From NCBI GenBank assembly GCA_016182785.1, contig JACPFU010000038.1, positions 1 to 64,000 of the forward strand: a stretch of 64,000 bases of DNA, written 5' to 3'. This stretch comes from Lysobacterales bacterium (GTDB lineage Bacteria > Pseudomonadota > Gammaproteobacteria > Xanthomonadales > Ahniellaceae). The notes beneath the pieces are model-generated. The model was not told the origin of the DNA and ran no database searches. It saw nothing but the letters and a program-made list of their open reading frames with translations. Position numbers and translations under genes: made by a program. Positions 8,274 through 18,031 of this stretch are shown here, piece after piece (positions within the stretch are counted from its first letter, which is position 1; the number at the start of each line of letters is the position of its first letter).

Positions 8274-9274
8274 CCGGGCGATCTCAGCGTGTGCAGGCGG
8301 CGGTGGACCAGATCGCCGAAGGCGGCGGGGAGCTCGACGTCGATCGGCACCACCCAGGTGTGGCCGTCGGCAAAGCGTGCGCACTTGCCGGCGTCCTTCT
8401 CGGTGATCAGGACCAGCAGATCGTCGTCGAACACCAGTTCGCTGCCGTCGAAGGCGTGGTGGTCGGGATAGGGATGCGGGTCGACGTCGATGCCGTGGCT
8501 GCGCAGCAACTCGAAGAAGCGGTTCGGATTGCCGATGCCGGCGACCGCATGCACGCGCTGCCCGCGCAGCCCGGCGATCGGCCGGGCTTGGGCGAGGTCG
8601 CGCAGCGACAGCACCCGATCGGCACGCACGCGCATGCCGAAGGCGCCCTCGCGCTCGCCGCCGTTCACCACCACCGCATCGACGCGGGCCAGGCGCTCGA
8701 CCGGTTCGCGCAACGGCCCGGCCGGCAGCAACCGGCCGTTGCCGAAACCGCGCTGGCCGTCGATCAGCGCGATCTCCAGGTCGCGCGCCAGCGCCCAGTG
8801 CTGCAGGCCGTCGTCGCTGACCAGCAGGTCGACGCCATCGCTCTCGATCAGCAGTCGCGCCGCTTCGATGCGGCGGCGACCGATCGCGACCGGGCAGCCG
8901 GTGGCGTGTGCCAGCCATACCGGTTCGTCGCCGAATTCACCGGGTTCGGCGCCGGGCGGCAGGCGCCGCGCCGAGTGCGCGGCGGCGCCATAGCCACGGG
9001 TGACGATCCCCGGCTTCCATCCGCGCTGGCGCAATTCGCCGGCGAGCCAGGCGACCAGTGGCGTCTTGCCGGTGCCCCCGGCCGTCAGGTTGCCGACGAT
9101 CACCACCGGCACCGGCAGTCGCGTCGCGCGCCGCAACCCCAACGAATAGGCCCAGCGCCGCAGTCCGAGCAGGCCGCGATACACGCGTTCGCCGAGTTCG
9201 GCCCACAGCGGCACCGCAGCGCCTTCGTACCAGATCCGGTTCAGGCGCGTTTCGAGCCGCGCACGCGCGCTCAT
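8270..9274 (-). CDS. lpxK: Tetraacyldisaccharide 4'-kinase
   Basis: LpxK phosphorylates the lipid A disaccharide precursor at position 4' at the inner membrane. The 334-residue protein starts at 9274 with [19 protein letters not shown] hydrophobic N-terminal anchor precedes the P-loop [13 protein letters not shown] (about residues 57-69). The GRPSDGLQH-like segment is present as [11 protein letters not shown], and [11 protein letters not shown] is near the C-terminus. Both junctions, with msbA upstream and kdsB downstream, are 4-base stop/start overlaps, making msbA-lpxK-kdsB a tightly coupled lipid A unit. Confidence 0.96.
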   Translation of the reverse strand: MSARARLETRLNRIWYEGAAVPLWAELGERVYRGLLGLRRWAYSLGLRRATRLPVPVVIVGNLTAGGTGKTPLVAWLAGELRQRGWKPGIVTRGYGAAAHSARRLPPGAEPGEFGDEPVWLAHATGCPVAIGRRRIEAARLLIESDGVDLLVSDDGLQHWALARDLEIALIDGQRGFGNGRLLPAGPLREPVERLARVDAVVVNGGEREGAFGMRVRADRVLSLRDLAQARPIAGLRGQRVHAVAGIGNPNRFFELLRSHGIDVDPHPYPDHHAFDGSELVFDDDLLVLITEKDAGKCARFADGHTWVVPIDVELPAAFGDLVHRRLHTLRSPG

Positions 9275-11043
9275 CCGGGTTCCTCGGCGTCGCGGAACTG
9301 CAGCCGATGCAGCCGCGCATAGGCGCCGTTGCGCGCGATCAGTTCGGCGTGGCTGCCCAGTTCCTGCACGCGGCCACCGTCGAGCACCACCACCTGGTCG
9401 GCATGCTCGATGGTCGACAGGCGGTGCGCGATCACGATCGCGGTGCGGCTCGCCAGGATGCGGTCCAGTGCCTCCTGGATCAGCTGTTCGCTCTCGCTGT
9501 CCAGCGCCGAGGTGGCTTCGTCGAGGATCAGGATCGGCGCGTTCTTCAGGATCGCGCGTGCGATCGCGATGCGCTGGCGCTGGCCGCCGGACAACAGCAC
9601 GCCGCGATCCCCGACCCGGGTCTGAAATCCCTGCGGCAGGCGGTCGATGAACTCCAGCGCGTTGGCAGCGCGCGCGGCCGCCACGATGTCCTCCTGCGCG
9701 GCCGTGGCGAGCGTGCCGAACGCAATGTTCGCGGCGATGCTGTCGTCGAACAGCACCACGTTCTGGCTGACCACCGCGATCTGCCGGCGCAGGTCCTCCA
9801 GGCGATAGTCGGCGAGCGCCACGCCATCGAGCAGGATCGTTCCCGAATGCGGCTCGTAGAAGCGCGGCAACAGCCGGGCCAGCGTGCTCTTGCCGCTGCC
9901 GGAGCGGCCGACGATGGCCGTGGTCGTGCCCGGGTCCACGCGGAACGACACGTGCTCCAGTGCCGGCGACTTGCCGCCCGGGTACTGGAACGATACGTGC
10001 TCGAAGGCCAGTGCGCCGGCCGCGCGCGCGATGCGCTGCGTGCCGCGGTCGTCCTCGGCGTCGGCGTCGAGCACCGCGAACACCGATTCGGCGGCGGCGA
10101 TGCCGCGCTGGATCATGCTCTGCACGTTGGTGATCCGCTTCAGCGACGGCAACATCGCCATCATCGCGCTGATCAGCGCCATGAAGCCGCCGGCGGTCAT
10201 GCCGTCGCGCACCGCTTCGCGCCCGGCGACGTAGACGATCGCGGCCAGTGCGCACGCCGCCAGCAGCTGCACCAGCGACGAGCTCATCGCCTGGGTCGCG
10301 ATGACCTTGAGATTGAGCCGGTAGTTGCGCTGCGCCAGTTCGGCGATGCGCGTGCGCTCGACCGCCTGCGCGCCATAGATCTTGATCGCCTCCTGCCCGG
10401 CCAGCGCCTGCTCGGCGCGGTGCGAGAACTGCGCGAACGCATCCTGCAGCGTGCTGTTGATGCGCCGGTAGCGCTTGCCGACGGTGGCCACGATCAACGC
10501 GATCAGCGGCACCATGAACAGCATGGTCAGGGTCAGCTTGACGCTGTTGGCGAGCATCACCCCGAGCAGGAACACGATCGTCAGCGAATCGGTAAGCACC
10601 ACTTTCACCGCCTCGGCCGCTGCGTACGCGAGCTGCTCGGTGTTGTAGGTCAGGCGCGAGATCTGCGCCGCGGGGGCTTCGCGGTCGAACCAGCTGGAGG
10701 GCATGCGCAGCGACTTCTCGACGATGCGGTCGCGCATGTCGCGCACCACGCCGCGGCCGATCCGCGCCATCGCCACGTCCGCGGTGAAGGTGGCAATGCC
10801 GCGCAGGAAGAAGATCGCGATGATCACGCCGGGCAGCCAGCGCACCACCTCGGCGTCGCGCTCGACGAAGGTGCCGTCGATCAACGGCTGCATCAGCCAG
10901 GTGAAGGCACCGGCGGCGGCGGCTTCGAGCAGCATTCCGAGCAGCGCCACCAGCGCCACCGGCCAGTAGCCCCTGGAGAATCCGAGCAGGCGGCGATACA
11001 GCGCTGCGGTACCTAGGCGCGCGGGCGCGGCGCTGGGCTGCAT
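9271..11043 (-). CDS. msbA: Lipid A export ATP-binding/permease protein MsbA
   Basis: MsbA is a homodimeric ABC half-transporter that flips core-lipid A across the inner membrane. The 590-residue protein contains six N-terminal membrane helices. The nucleotide-binding domain has Walker A VGRSGSGKST, Q-loop VVSQNVVLF, signature LLSGGQRQRIAIARAI and Walker B ILILDEATSALD, with an AHRLST switch histidine. Length matches the family. It lies 3 bases after exbD and overlaps lpxK by 4 bases. The surrounding lipid A genes support MsbA over other ABC exporters. Confidence 0.95.
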   Translation of the reverse strand: MQPSAAPARLGTAALYRRLLGFSRGYWPVALVALLGMLLEAAAAGAFTWLMQPLIDGTFVERDAEVVRWLPGVIIAIFFLRGIATFTADVAMARIGRGVVRDMRDRIVEKSLRMPSSWFDREAPAAQISRLTYNTEQLAYAAAEAVKVVLTDSLTIVFLLGVMLANSVKLTLTMLFMVPLIALIVATVGKRYRRINSTLQDAFAQFSHRAEQALAGQEAIKIYGAQAVERTRIAELAQRNYRLNLKVIATQAMSSSLVQLLAACALAAIVYVAGREAVRDGMTAGGFMALISAMMAMLPSLKRITNVQSMIQRGIAAAESVFAVLDADAEDDRGTQRIARAAGALAFEHVSFQYPGGKSPALEHVSFRVDPGTTTAIVGRSGSGKSTLARLLPRFYEPHSGTILLDGVALADYRLEDLRRQIAVVSQNVVLFDDSIAANIAFGTLATAAQEDIVAAARAANALEFIDRLPQGFQTRVGDRGVLLSGGQRQRIAIARAILKNAPILILDEATSALDSESEQLIQEALDRILASRTAIVIAHRLSTIEHADQVVVLDGGRVQELGSHAELIARNGAYARLHRLQFRDAEEPG

Positions 11044-11046
11044 CGG

Positions 11047-11478
11047 CTACTCGTTGCCGGCCTTGGTCGGCACGGTGGCGATGGACAGTCGGGCGAAGCC
11101 GAGTTGGCCGAGCGCGTCCATCGCGATGACCACCGCCTGGTGCGGCGTGCGGCCGTCGGCACGCAGCGTCACCGGGCGCTCGCGGTCGGCACCGGCTTCC
11201 TGCGCGATCGCTTCCTTCAGCGTCGCCAGGCTCGGGTTGATCACCTCGTTGGCGCCGATGTAGAAGCGGCCCTCGCGGTCGACCAGGATCTCCAGCGCCT
11301 TCTGCGCCGCGGCCACTTCCTTGCTCTCGGCCTCGGGCAGCGCCACCTTCATCAGCGAACGGTGCTCGAAGGTCGCGGTCATCACGAAGAACATCAGCAG
11401 TGTCAGCATCACGTCGATCAGCGAGATCACGTTGATCTCGAACTCGTCGTTCGCAGTCGCCGAACGCGCGATCCTCAC
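11047..11478 (-). CDS. exbD: ExbD/TolR-family biopolymer transport protein
   Basis: The 143-residue protein has a short cytoplasmic N-terminus, one membrane helix (INVISLIDVMLTLLMFFVMTA) carrying the conserved proton-relay aspartate in LIDVMLTLL, and a periplasmic domain with a DGRTPHQAVVIAMDALGQLG segment. ExbD/TolR couples proton flow through ExbB/TolQ to periplasmic work such as TonB-dependent uptake. It overlaps exbB by 4 bases and precedes msbA. No tonB or tolA is in the window, so the energised partner is unknown. Confidence 0.93.
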   Translation of the reverse strand: MRIARSATANDEFEINVISLIDVMLTLLMFFVMTATFEHRSLMKVALPEAESKEVAAAQKALEILVDREGRFYIGANEVINPSLATLKEAIAQEAGADRERPVTLRADGRTPHQAVVIAMDALGQLGFARLSIATVPTKAGNE

Positions 11479-12116
11479 TTGGCCGCCCTCCGCGCCGCCG
11501 CCACCTGCACCGGAACCTCGGCCTCGATGGTGTCGATCAGCGCCACCACTTCCTTTTCCAGTTCGATGCCGAGGCCAACCACCTTGGCGCGCAGGTGGCG
11601 ATGGAAGATGTAGGCCGGGATCGCGACGCTCAGGCCGGCCGCGGTGCAGACCAGCGCTTCGCCGATGCCGCCGGCCATCTGGTTGGCGTCGCCGATGCCC
11701 GAGTTCAGGATCGCCAGGAACATGTTGATCAGCCCGATCACGGTGCCAAACAGGCCGAGCAGCGGCGAAATCAGCGCGATCGTGCCGAGCGTGTTCAGGA
11801 ACTTCTCCATGTCGTGCATGACATGGCGACCGGCATCCTCGACGCGTTCCTTGATCGCCTCGCGCCCGAGGTGGCGCGCACGCAACGCCGCCGCGAACAC
11901 GGTGCCGAGCGGAGAGGTCTCGGCCAGCGCCTTCAGGTGTTCATCGTCCAGGCGCCGATGCTGGGCCCAGTTGCGCACCTCGCCCGGCAGGTTCGGCGGC
12001 AACACTTCCTTGCGACGCAGCGACCAGAACCGTTCGAGGATGATGGCCAGCGCCACCACCGCCGCGATGCCGATCGGAATCATCGCCTTGCCACCTGCCG
12101 CCAGAAGCTCCCACAC
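11475..12116 (-). CDS. exbB: ExbB/TolQ/MotA-family proton channel protein
   Basis: The protein has an N-terminal helix (AMIPIGIAAVVALAIILERFWSL) and two C-terminal helices, including LGTIALISPLLGLFGTVIGLINMF and the small-residue-rich GGIGEALVCTAAGLSVAIPAYI, as in ExbB/TolQ. I chose the GTG at 12116, which encodes VWELLAAGGKAM and has a GGGAG ribosome site 8 bases upstream. The ATG at 12170 would add 18 residues without similarity. Alone on its side of the cohesin/dockerin island, it opens the exbB-exbD-msbA-lpxK-kdsB operon. Confidence 0.92.
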   Translation of the reverse strand: MWELLAAGGKAMIPIGIAAVVALAIILERFWSLRRKEVLPPNLPGEVRNWAQHRRLDDEHLKALAETSPLGTVFAAALRARHLGREAIKERVEDAGRHVMHDMEKFLNTLGTIALISPLLGLFGTVIGLINMFLAILNSGIGDANQMAGGIGEALVCTAAGLSVAIPAYIFHRHLRAKVVGLGIELEKEVVALIDTIEAEVPVQVAAARRAAK

Positions 12117-12226
12117 GCGCCCTACTCCCGAAGTCCAAAACGCGCGGATTCTAACAGCCCGCGACCGCACTTCAGGCGGCCGCGCGCCACCGATGCAGCG
12201 CAGGCTCCGGACCGACGCGCCGTCGA

Positions 12227-12255
12227 TTGACCGACTTCGGGCGCAGGACTAGAGT
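12227..12255 (+). promoter_or_regulatory. Candidate sigma-70 promoter of the cohesin/dockerin operon
   Basis: TTGACC (12227-12232) and TAGAGT (12250-12255) are separated by exactly 17 bases on the plus strand. They lie in the divergent region between exbB and the 1640-residue dockerin gene, about 270 bases upstream of its start codon. No experimental support exists here. Confidence 0.45.
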
Positions 12256-12286
12256 GCCGGCATCTCGACCGTGCTGGAGCATAGGC

Positions 12287-12508
12287 ATGGGCAGAGTCGG
12301 TCAGTTCGGTGCATTGCCGCCCATCGATGGCGTGGGTCAGCACTGGTGTGGCCTGCAACCGGCAATCTCGCCACAGCGCTCTCCCGCGCTACGCGATGCC
12401 GTGGATTCCGGCATGCACAGCGCCCCTTCCGCAGACCAGTTCGCAGCCGAGCGCCACGCGCTCGCGGCGCTGCGCAGTTCGTGCATTCCTCACCAGCAGG
12501 GTCGTTGA
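12287..12508 (+). CDS. Possible 73-residue leader ORF upstream of the dockerin gene
   Basis: An ATG at 12287 is preceded by GGAG at 7-base spacing and lies about 30 bases downstream of the candidate promoter. The frame encodes MGRVGQFGALPPIDGVGQHW and continues to HQQGR at 12508. It ends 18 bases before the next start. I recognise no family, signal peptide or membrane helix. It could be a real small gene, a leader, or chance in GC-rich DNA. Confidence 0.3.
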   Translation: MGRVGQFGALPPIDGVGQHWCGLQPAISPQRSPALRDAVDSGMHSAPSADQFAAERHALAALRSSCIPHQQGR

Positions 12509-12526
12509 CGCCGAAGGAGGTGTCAG

Positions 12527-15500
12527 GTGCCTTACGCTCGCGTTCGCCAGGTGTTCCTTCTCGCCATGCTGCTGCCGTTCCCGGCGGCAGTCAGGGGCGC
12601 CGACTACGTCGTCACCACCATCGCCGACAGCGGCGCCGGCAGTCTTCGCCAGGCGGTGCAGGATGCAAACGGCGATGGCGGGCCGAGCACGATCTCGTTC
12701 GCGCCGGCATTGAATGGACAGACCATCACGCTGCTGTCCGGGCTGCCCGGGCTCAACGAAGCCGGCACCACCATCGACGGCGACAGCAACGACGACTGCG
12801 TTCCGGACATCACGCTCGACGGCCAGGGCACGCTGGTTGCCGATGGCTTGTACGTAGCCGGTGACGGCCAGATCATTCGCGGACTCTCGATCGTGCGCTT
12901 CGATCAGGGCATCCACCTGCAGAGCGACGGTTCGATCCTCAGCTGCAACCTCATCGGCACCAACCTGGCGGAGCAGGCCGGCCTCGGTCACACCCGCGAT
13001 GGCATCGTGATCCACGGCAGCGGCAACACCATCGGCCCCGGCAACGTGATCGCGTTCAACGGCGGCGACGGCATCCGCATCGAGGACAGCGGCGTTGCCG
13101 CCTACCCGGAGTTCACGGCCTTGACGCCGGACTTCGTCGGCGTGTTCAGCCAGATCGCATTCGACTCGCCGGACGAGACGTTCCAGACCGTCGGCGGCGG
13201 CATCACGCCGCTCGACGGCAGCGGTCGCCCGTTCACCGACCAATTCGGCATGCGCCTGCGTGGCGAGCTGGTGATCGGCACTGCCGGCAGCTACACCTTC
13301 AGCTTCGATCCGCTGGACGACAACGCGCGGCTGATCGTCGACGCGGCCGTGGTGGTCGATGGCAGCGGTCCGGGGCCGCTGTCCGGAAACCTGACGCTGG
13401 GCGCGGGCACCCACACCATTCGCATCGACTTCCAGGAAGGCGGCGGATTCGCCGGCCTGACGCTGGCCATCAGCGGCCCGGGTTCGGCGACGTTGAATAC
13501 CAATCAGCAGGCGATCTGCGCCACCGGCCAGCCCGGACTCTGCGGCGAGCTGTTCCAGCTGCGGATCGCGCATGAACGCAACCGGATCACGCAGAACCGG
13601 ATGCACGACAACGGCGGACTCGGCATCCGCTTGCGCTGCTGCGGCGGACCGCTGGCCAACGACGCCGGCGATCTTGATCTCGGCGCCAACACCTGGCTGA
13701 ACCATCCGGTCCTGACCAGCCTGACCAGCGCCGGAGGCGGCCAGTACACCCTCAGCGGCAGCGCGCCGCCGAATGCGACCGTGGAGGTCTTCGTCGCAAT
13801 GGTCGACCCGAGCAACCATGGCGAGGCCGGCAGCTTCGTCACCAGCCTGAGCGCGAACGGTTCCGGGGTGTTGAGCGGGCTGGTGACGCTGACTGCCGAG
13901 CCGAGCGTGCTCACTGCCACTGCCATCGACGCGCTCGGCAACACCTCCGAGTTCTCCGCCAACCTGAGCTACGGCAGCGGTGCCGATGTGATCACGCTCG
14001 GCAGCGGCACCGTGGTCGCGGGCAGCAGCATCAGCGTGCCGATCCATGTGCGCGACCTCGCGTTCACGCCGCTCGGCAGCGACCGCGCCAGCGGCGAGCG
14101 CATCCAGGGCCTGGCGTTGCGCATCAACTTCCCTGCCGGAGCGCTCACTGCGGGCAGCATCGTGCCCGCGGGGATCACCGCCGGTCTGACACCGCTGTTC
14201 GGACCGAGTTCGACCTTCGACGCGAGCAGCATCAACTACCTCGTCTCCTATCACGAAGGCTCGAACCCGGTGCCGTTCGCGCTCGATGCGGCGGCGCCCG
14301 GCGATCTGGTCGCGATGCTCAACGTGACCGTCGCCGGCGACTACCCCGCCGGCGCGCTGCCGCTCGCGTTTGCCAGCGCCACCGAGTTGTCGAACCAGGC
14401 CGGAACCATCGCCGAGAACAGCGGCAACGGTTTGCTGGTGCGCAACGACGCCAGCCTGACCGTGAGCAGCAACGGGCCGCGCGGACTCTACGCCCGCGCC
14501 CAGTCGACCGGCAGCGTGTGGCTCGGCTGGATCGACCCGAACCTGGTCGAGACCGGATTCCGGGTCGAGCGCTCGACCGATGGCAGCAGCTACACCTCGG
14601 TGCAGGACCTCGCTGCAAACGACACCAGTTTCACCGACTCCGGCCTGTCGCCCGGCACCTTGTACTACTACCGCGTGCGCAGCCTGATCGGCGTGCAGCC
14701 CGCGGGCGCGTCCAACCGCGCCACCGCCACCACCCATCCGGCGGTCGGCGCGAACATCTGCGTCGACGCGCAAACCATCAGCCGACGCTGGGCGCGCTCG
14801 CCGGATGCAGCGTTCCGCGGTCCGGACTGGGGCCTCGTCTATCACGATCGCGACGACGGCACGCACGAGCAGGTGTACTTCCAGCGCCTCGACGGCAGCA
14901 CGCTGGCGCCGCTCGCTGCGCGCGTGCAGGTCAGCAACAGCGAGACCACTGCGACCCTTGCGGCGATCGCGTTCAACGGCAGCCACTACGCGATGACCTG
15001 GCAGGAGAACCTGCGTGGTGCACCGGGCTCGGTTCCAGCGACCGAACTGCGCTTCGCCCAGCTTGATGGCAACGGCACGGTGCTGCGGCAACCCCGGCGC
15101 ATCCAGGCGCCGCCGCCGGTGCTCGGATCGCAGGGGTTCAACGAGATCGTGCGACCCCAGTGGGACGGCACGCATTGGGGGCTGTTCGTGCCGCAGCAGT
15201 CTGCGAGCTTCGAGCACTCGATCGCCTATCGGCGCCTCGAACCGGATGGCGATGTGGTGCTTGGACCGAGTCCGATCGCGACCGCGTCCGACGCGGCGCT
15301 GTCCACCGTGGCCTCGGCCTGGCAGCCTTCGAGCAGCGAGTTCGGCGTGGTCTGGATGCACGTCCGCGACGGGATTGCGCAGTTGCAGTTCCAGCGCGTC
15401 GAGGAGTCGACCGGGCTCACGCAACTCCCGTCCGCGGCGGTGATCGACACCGTGGCCGATGGCAGCGGCATGGGTGCCACCGATGTGGTCGCCGCGCCGG

Positions 15501-17449
15501 GCGGCGGTTGGCTCGCGGCCTGGTCGGCGTGCAACGACACTACCGGCGAATGCCTGGTGTTCACGCGGCGCATCGATGCCGCCGGCACGCCCGACCCGGC
15601 GGGACGAGTTCAGGTCAGCACGTCCACGTCGCTGGATGTTCGCTTCCGGGTGGTCTCCCGCCCCGGTGGCTACGCGCTGTTCACCGAGCAGTTCGCGCCG
15701 ACCGAGGAGATCTCGCGCTATCACCTGGATGCCACCGGTACGCCGGTGTCCGGGCCAACCCTGGTCAGCAGCGACGACGGTCGTCGCTCGGGACGTCCGC
15801 GCGTTGCCTCGGACGGCACGCGTGCGCTGGTGCTGTGGAACGAATCGCTGACCACGATGGAGATCGCCGGTCGCCTCAGCGATGGCAGCAGCGGAGCGTT
15901 CGGCAGCGAGGTCGCATTCAGCAGCGGACACGACCCGGCCAATACCGCGGCGGTCGTCGTGCCAGGTCAGCCGCACATCGTTTCGCTCGGCGGCGGATTC
16001 GCGAGCTTCTGGCAGGAACCCGACAGCGGCACAAACCTGATCCACGGACGGCTGTACGCGGCGAACGGCCTGCTCGTCTCCGACTTCGCCCCATTGTCCG
16101 CCAGCAGCAACGCCGGGCGACCGGGCCTGGCGGCCGTCGGCGGCACCTTCGCGGTGGCGTGGCGTTCGAACGCGACACTGCGCTTCGCTCGCTTTGCCGC
16201 CGGTGGCGCGGTTCTGGTTCCGGAAACCCAGCTGCTGACCGGTGTCGGCAACGGCAGTGTCGAGCTGGATTGGGATGGCGAGAACTACGTCGCCGTCTAC
16301 AGCCAGGGCACGAACCTGCGCTACCTGCGCATCAGCGAGAGCGGCGTCGCCACCGCGCCGATCACGCTCGCGCTCGGCCTGACCGCCGGGACGAACGTGT
16401 GGCGGCTGGCATGGATGGGCGATGGCTGGGCGCTGGTGCTGCGCCAGGGCGACTTCGGTCGCATCCAGTTCGCGCGCTTCGCGAGCGATGGCAGCATCCT
16501 GCAGCCGCTCACGCCGTTGACGACTCCGGGGCCTCAGCCGAGCTTCAGCGCCAGCGACCTCGGGTTGGTGTACGACGGCGCCACCCTGGGCGTGACCTGG
16601 TCCGAGCCGCGCGGGCTCTCGCCCCCGGGGCAGGACATCTACTTCACCACGCTCAACCGCGACGGCAGCAAGGTCTTCCCGGAAGTCGCGCTGGTGGCGT
16701 CGCCGAACCTCGACGGCCCGGCGCAGCTGCACCATGCCAACGGGCGCTTCCATCTGGTCTACCCATCCGACAACGAGAACCTGGCCGCGCTGCGCGAGCT
16801 CGACATCGACCTGGTGCCTGGCGGCGCGGTCATCGCGGGCAGCCGCTTCCTGGCGAATCGCGGCAGCAGCTCTGTGGCGACCGCACACGACGGCGCGACC
16901 CTGGCGCTCGCGTGGCGCGCGCCGAGCCAGCACAACATCCACATCGAGACCGATGCCTGCCTGACCGACCCATCGCCACCACCCTGCCCGGCGGTCACCA
17001 TCGCCTCGGTCTCGAACCAGGTGCGGCTGAACTGGGCGCCGGTGAGCGATGCCGAGTCCGGCATCTGGCGCTACCACGTCTATCGCGACGATCGCATCAC
17101 CGCCGAACTGCCGCCGTCGGCCACGCAATTCGACGACTCCGGCTACGACACCGCGAGCATGCACGGCTACAGCGTGCGCGCGATGAATCGGGCGTTCCAG
17201 GAATCGAGCTCGTGCCCGACGCTCGCGTTCTCGACGCGTGTCGGCGATGCCAACGGCAATGGCGTGCTCGAGGTCGCCGACATCTTCTACCTGATCAATC
17301 ACCTGTTGAGCGACGGCGCCGCACCGCTTGGCGACGGCGATGCCAACGGCGACGGCGCGGTCAGCGTCACCGACATCTTCTTCCTCGTGAACTACTTCTT
17401 CGGCGGCGGACCGATTCCCACCGTCGTCGCGACCGGGAGTGCATCATGA
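12527..17449 (+). CDS. Large secreted multidomain protein with internal cohesin-like domain and C-terminal type-I dockerin
   Basis: The GTG start has a strong AAGGAGG site 6 bases upstream. Residues 1-24 form a signal peptide. Then come a CSLREA/right-handed beta-helix region (TIADSGAGSLRQAVQDANGD), a PA14-like domain (about 195-325), and a cohesin-like domain (about 484-640, VPIHVRD...ERIQGLALRINFPAG). A fibronectin type III domain (about 648-740), a long beta-propeller-like region (about 741-1480), and a second FN3 domain complete the body. The C-terminus is a dockerin with two calcium loops starting at D1574 (DANGNGVLEVADIFYLI) and D1605 (DANGDGAVSVTDIFFLV). No glycoside hydrolase catalytic domain is apparent. 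Its stop overlaps the next start (ATGA). Domain boundaries are by eye. Confidence 0.8.
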   Translation: MPYARVRQVFLLAMLLPFPAAVRGADYVVTTIADSGAGSLRQAVQDANGDGGPSTISFAPALNGQTITLLSGLPGLNEAGTTIDGDSNDDCVPDITLDGQGTLVADGLYVAGDGQIIRGLSIVRFDQGIHLQSDGSILSCNLIGTNLAEQAGLGHTRDGIVIHGSGNTIGPGNVIAFNGGDGIRIEDSGVAAYPEFTALTPDFVGVFSQIAFDSPDETFQTVGGGITPLDGSGRPFTDQFGMRLRGELVIGTAGSYTFSFDPLDDNARLIVDAAVVVDGSGPGPLSGNLTLGAGTHTIRIDFQEGGGFAGLTLAISGPGSATLNTNQQAICATGQPGLCGELFQLRIAHERNRITQNRMHDNGGLGIRLRCCGGPLANDAGDLDLGANTWLNHPVLTSLTSAGGGQYTLSGSAPPNATVEVFVAMVDPSNHGEAGSFVTSLSANGSGVLSGLVTLTAEPSVLTATAIDALGNTSEFSANLSYGSGADVITLGSGTVVAGSSISVPIHVRDLAFTPLGSDRASGERIQGLALRINFPAGALTAGSIVPAGITAGLTPLFGPSSTFDASSINYLVSYHEGSNPVPFALDAAAPGDLVAMLNVTVAGDYPAGALPLAFASATELSNQAGTIAENSGNGLLVRNDASLTVSSNGPRGLYARAQSTGSVWLGWIDPNLVETGFRVERSTDGSSYTSVQDLAANDTSFTDSGLSPGTLYYYRVRSLIGVQPAGASNRATATTHPAVGANICVDAQTISRRWARSPDAAFRGPDWGLVYHDRDDGTHEQVYFQRLDGSTLAPLAARVQVSNSETTATLAAIAFNGSHYAMTWQENLRGAPGSVPATELRFAQLDGNGTVLRQPRRIQAPPPVLGSQGFNEIVRPQWDGTHWGLFVPQQSASFEHSIAYRRLEPDGDVVLGPSPIATASDAALSTVASAWQPSSSEFGVVWMHVRDGIAQLQFQRVEESTGLTQLPSAAVIDTVADGSGMGATDVVAAPGGGWLAAWSACNDTTGECLVFTRRIDAAGTPDPAGRVQVSTSTSLDVRFRVVSRPGGYALFTEQFAPTEEISRYHLDATGTPVSGPTLVSSDDGRRSGRPRVASDGTRALVLWNESLTTMEIAGRLSDGSSGAFGSEVAFSSGHDPANTAAVVVPGQPHIVSLGGGFASFWQEPDSGTNLIHGRLYAANGLLVSDFAPLSASSNAGRPGLAAVGGTFAVAWRSNATLRFARFAAGGAVLVPETQLLTGVGNGSVELDWDGENYVAVYSQGTNLRYLRISESGVATAPITLALGLTAGTNVWRLAWMGDGWALVLRQGDFGRIQFARFASDGSILQPLTPLTTPGPQPSFSASDLGLVYDGATLGVTWSEPRGLSPPGQDIYFTTLNRDGSKVFPEVALVASPNLDGPAQLHHANGRFHLVYPSDNENLAALRELDIDLVPGGAVIAGSRFLANRGSSSVATAHDGATLALAWRAPSQHNIHIETDACLTDPSPPPCPAVTIASVSNQVRLNWAPVSDAESGIWRYHVYRDDRITAELPPSATQFDDSGYDTASMHGYSVRAMNRAFQESSSCPTLAFSTRVGDANGNGVLEVADIFYLINHLLSDGAAPLGDGDANGDGAVSVTDIFFLVNYFFGGGPIPTVVATGSAS

Positions 17450-18030
17450 ATCCGACCCGAGCCGCCCTGATTGCGTTGCTGGTCCTGGCCGGCAGCGTGC
17501 CCCTGCCGCCGCGTGCGCAGGTCGTCGATGGCAGCCGCAAGTCGCTGTCGCAGATCCAGATTGGTTCCGCCAAGGCCCAGGCCGGCGCCACGCTTGGCAT
17601 TCCGATCAGCGTCCGCGACGGGCTTGGTTCACCGCTCGGCATCGAGCGCGAGGCCGGGGCCAGCGTGCAGAGCATCGCGCTGCGCGTCCGCGTGCTGCCG
17701 GCCACGGCCGTGGTCGACGCGCGCGTCGAACGCGCCGGCGTCACTGCCAGCGCCACGCTGCGTTTCGAGGTGTCGCCGCGCACCGTCGATGGGGTCTCCT
17801 GGCTCGCGGTATTCGACGATCCGGTGGCGCCGCTGCTGTTGCCGCCGCGAACCACGAGCACGGTCGCGATGCTGCAGCTGACGCTTGCATCCACGGTCAG
17901 GCCCGGAGATCGCATCGAACTGCGCCTCGACCCCGCGGTCAGCGTGCTCGCGAACGGCGCCGGCACGGTGCAGGAAAGCGTCGCCAACGGATGGGTCACG
18001 TTGCGCGATGGACTGATCACGGTGCGCTGA
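17446..18030 (+). CDS. Secreted single cohesin-like domain protein (first)
   Basis: The 194-residue protein has a signal peptide (MNPTRAALIALLVLAG...PPRAQ) and one domain. The domain pattern is G-x3-AGATLGIPISVRD, SPLG, ASVQSIALRV, AGVTA, VANGWVTLRDG. It aligns along its length with residues 484-640 of the preceding protein and with the next protein. The beta-rich pattern resembles the cohesin fold that binds dockerins. Start and preceding stop overlap by 4 bases; the next gene begins one base after its stop. Binding to the neighbouring dockerin is inference; no anchor or S-layer domain is visible. Confidence 0.65.
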   Translation: MNPTRAALIALLVLAGSVPLPPRAQVVDGSRKSLSQIQIGSAKAQAGATLGIPISVRDGLGSPLGIEREAGASVQSIALRVRVLPATAVVDARVERAGVTASATLRFEVSPRTVDGVSWLAVFDDPVAPLLLPPRTTSTVAMLQLTLASTVRPGDRIELRLDPAVSVLANGAGTVQESVANGWVTLRDGLITVR

Positions 18031-18031
18031 G

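Noticed and set aside
12389..17302. 1637-codon open frame antisense to the dockerin gene
   Set aside because: It mirrors the high-GC codon bias of the sense gene, has arginine/histidine-rich low-complexity translation and no ribosome site or family match.
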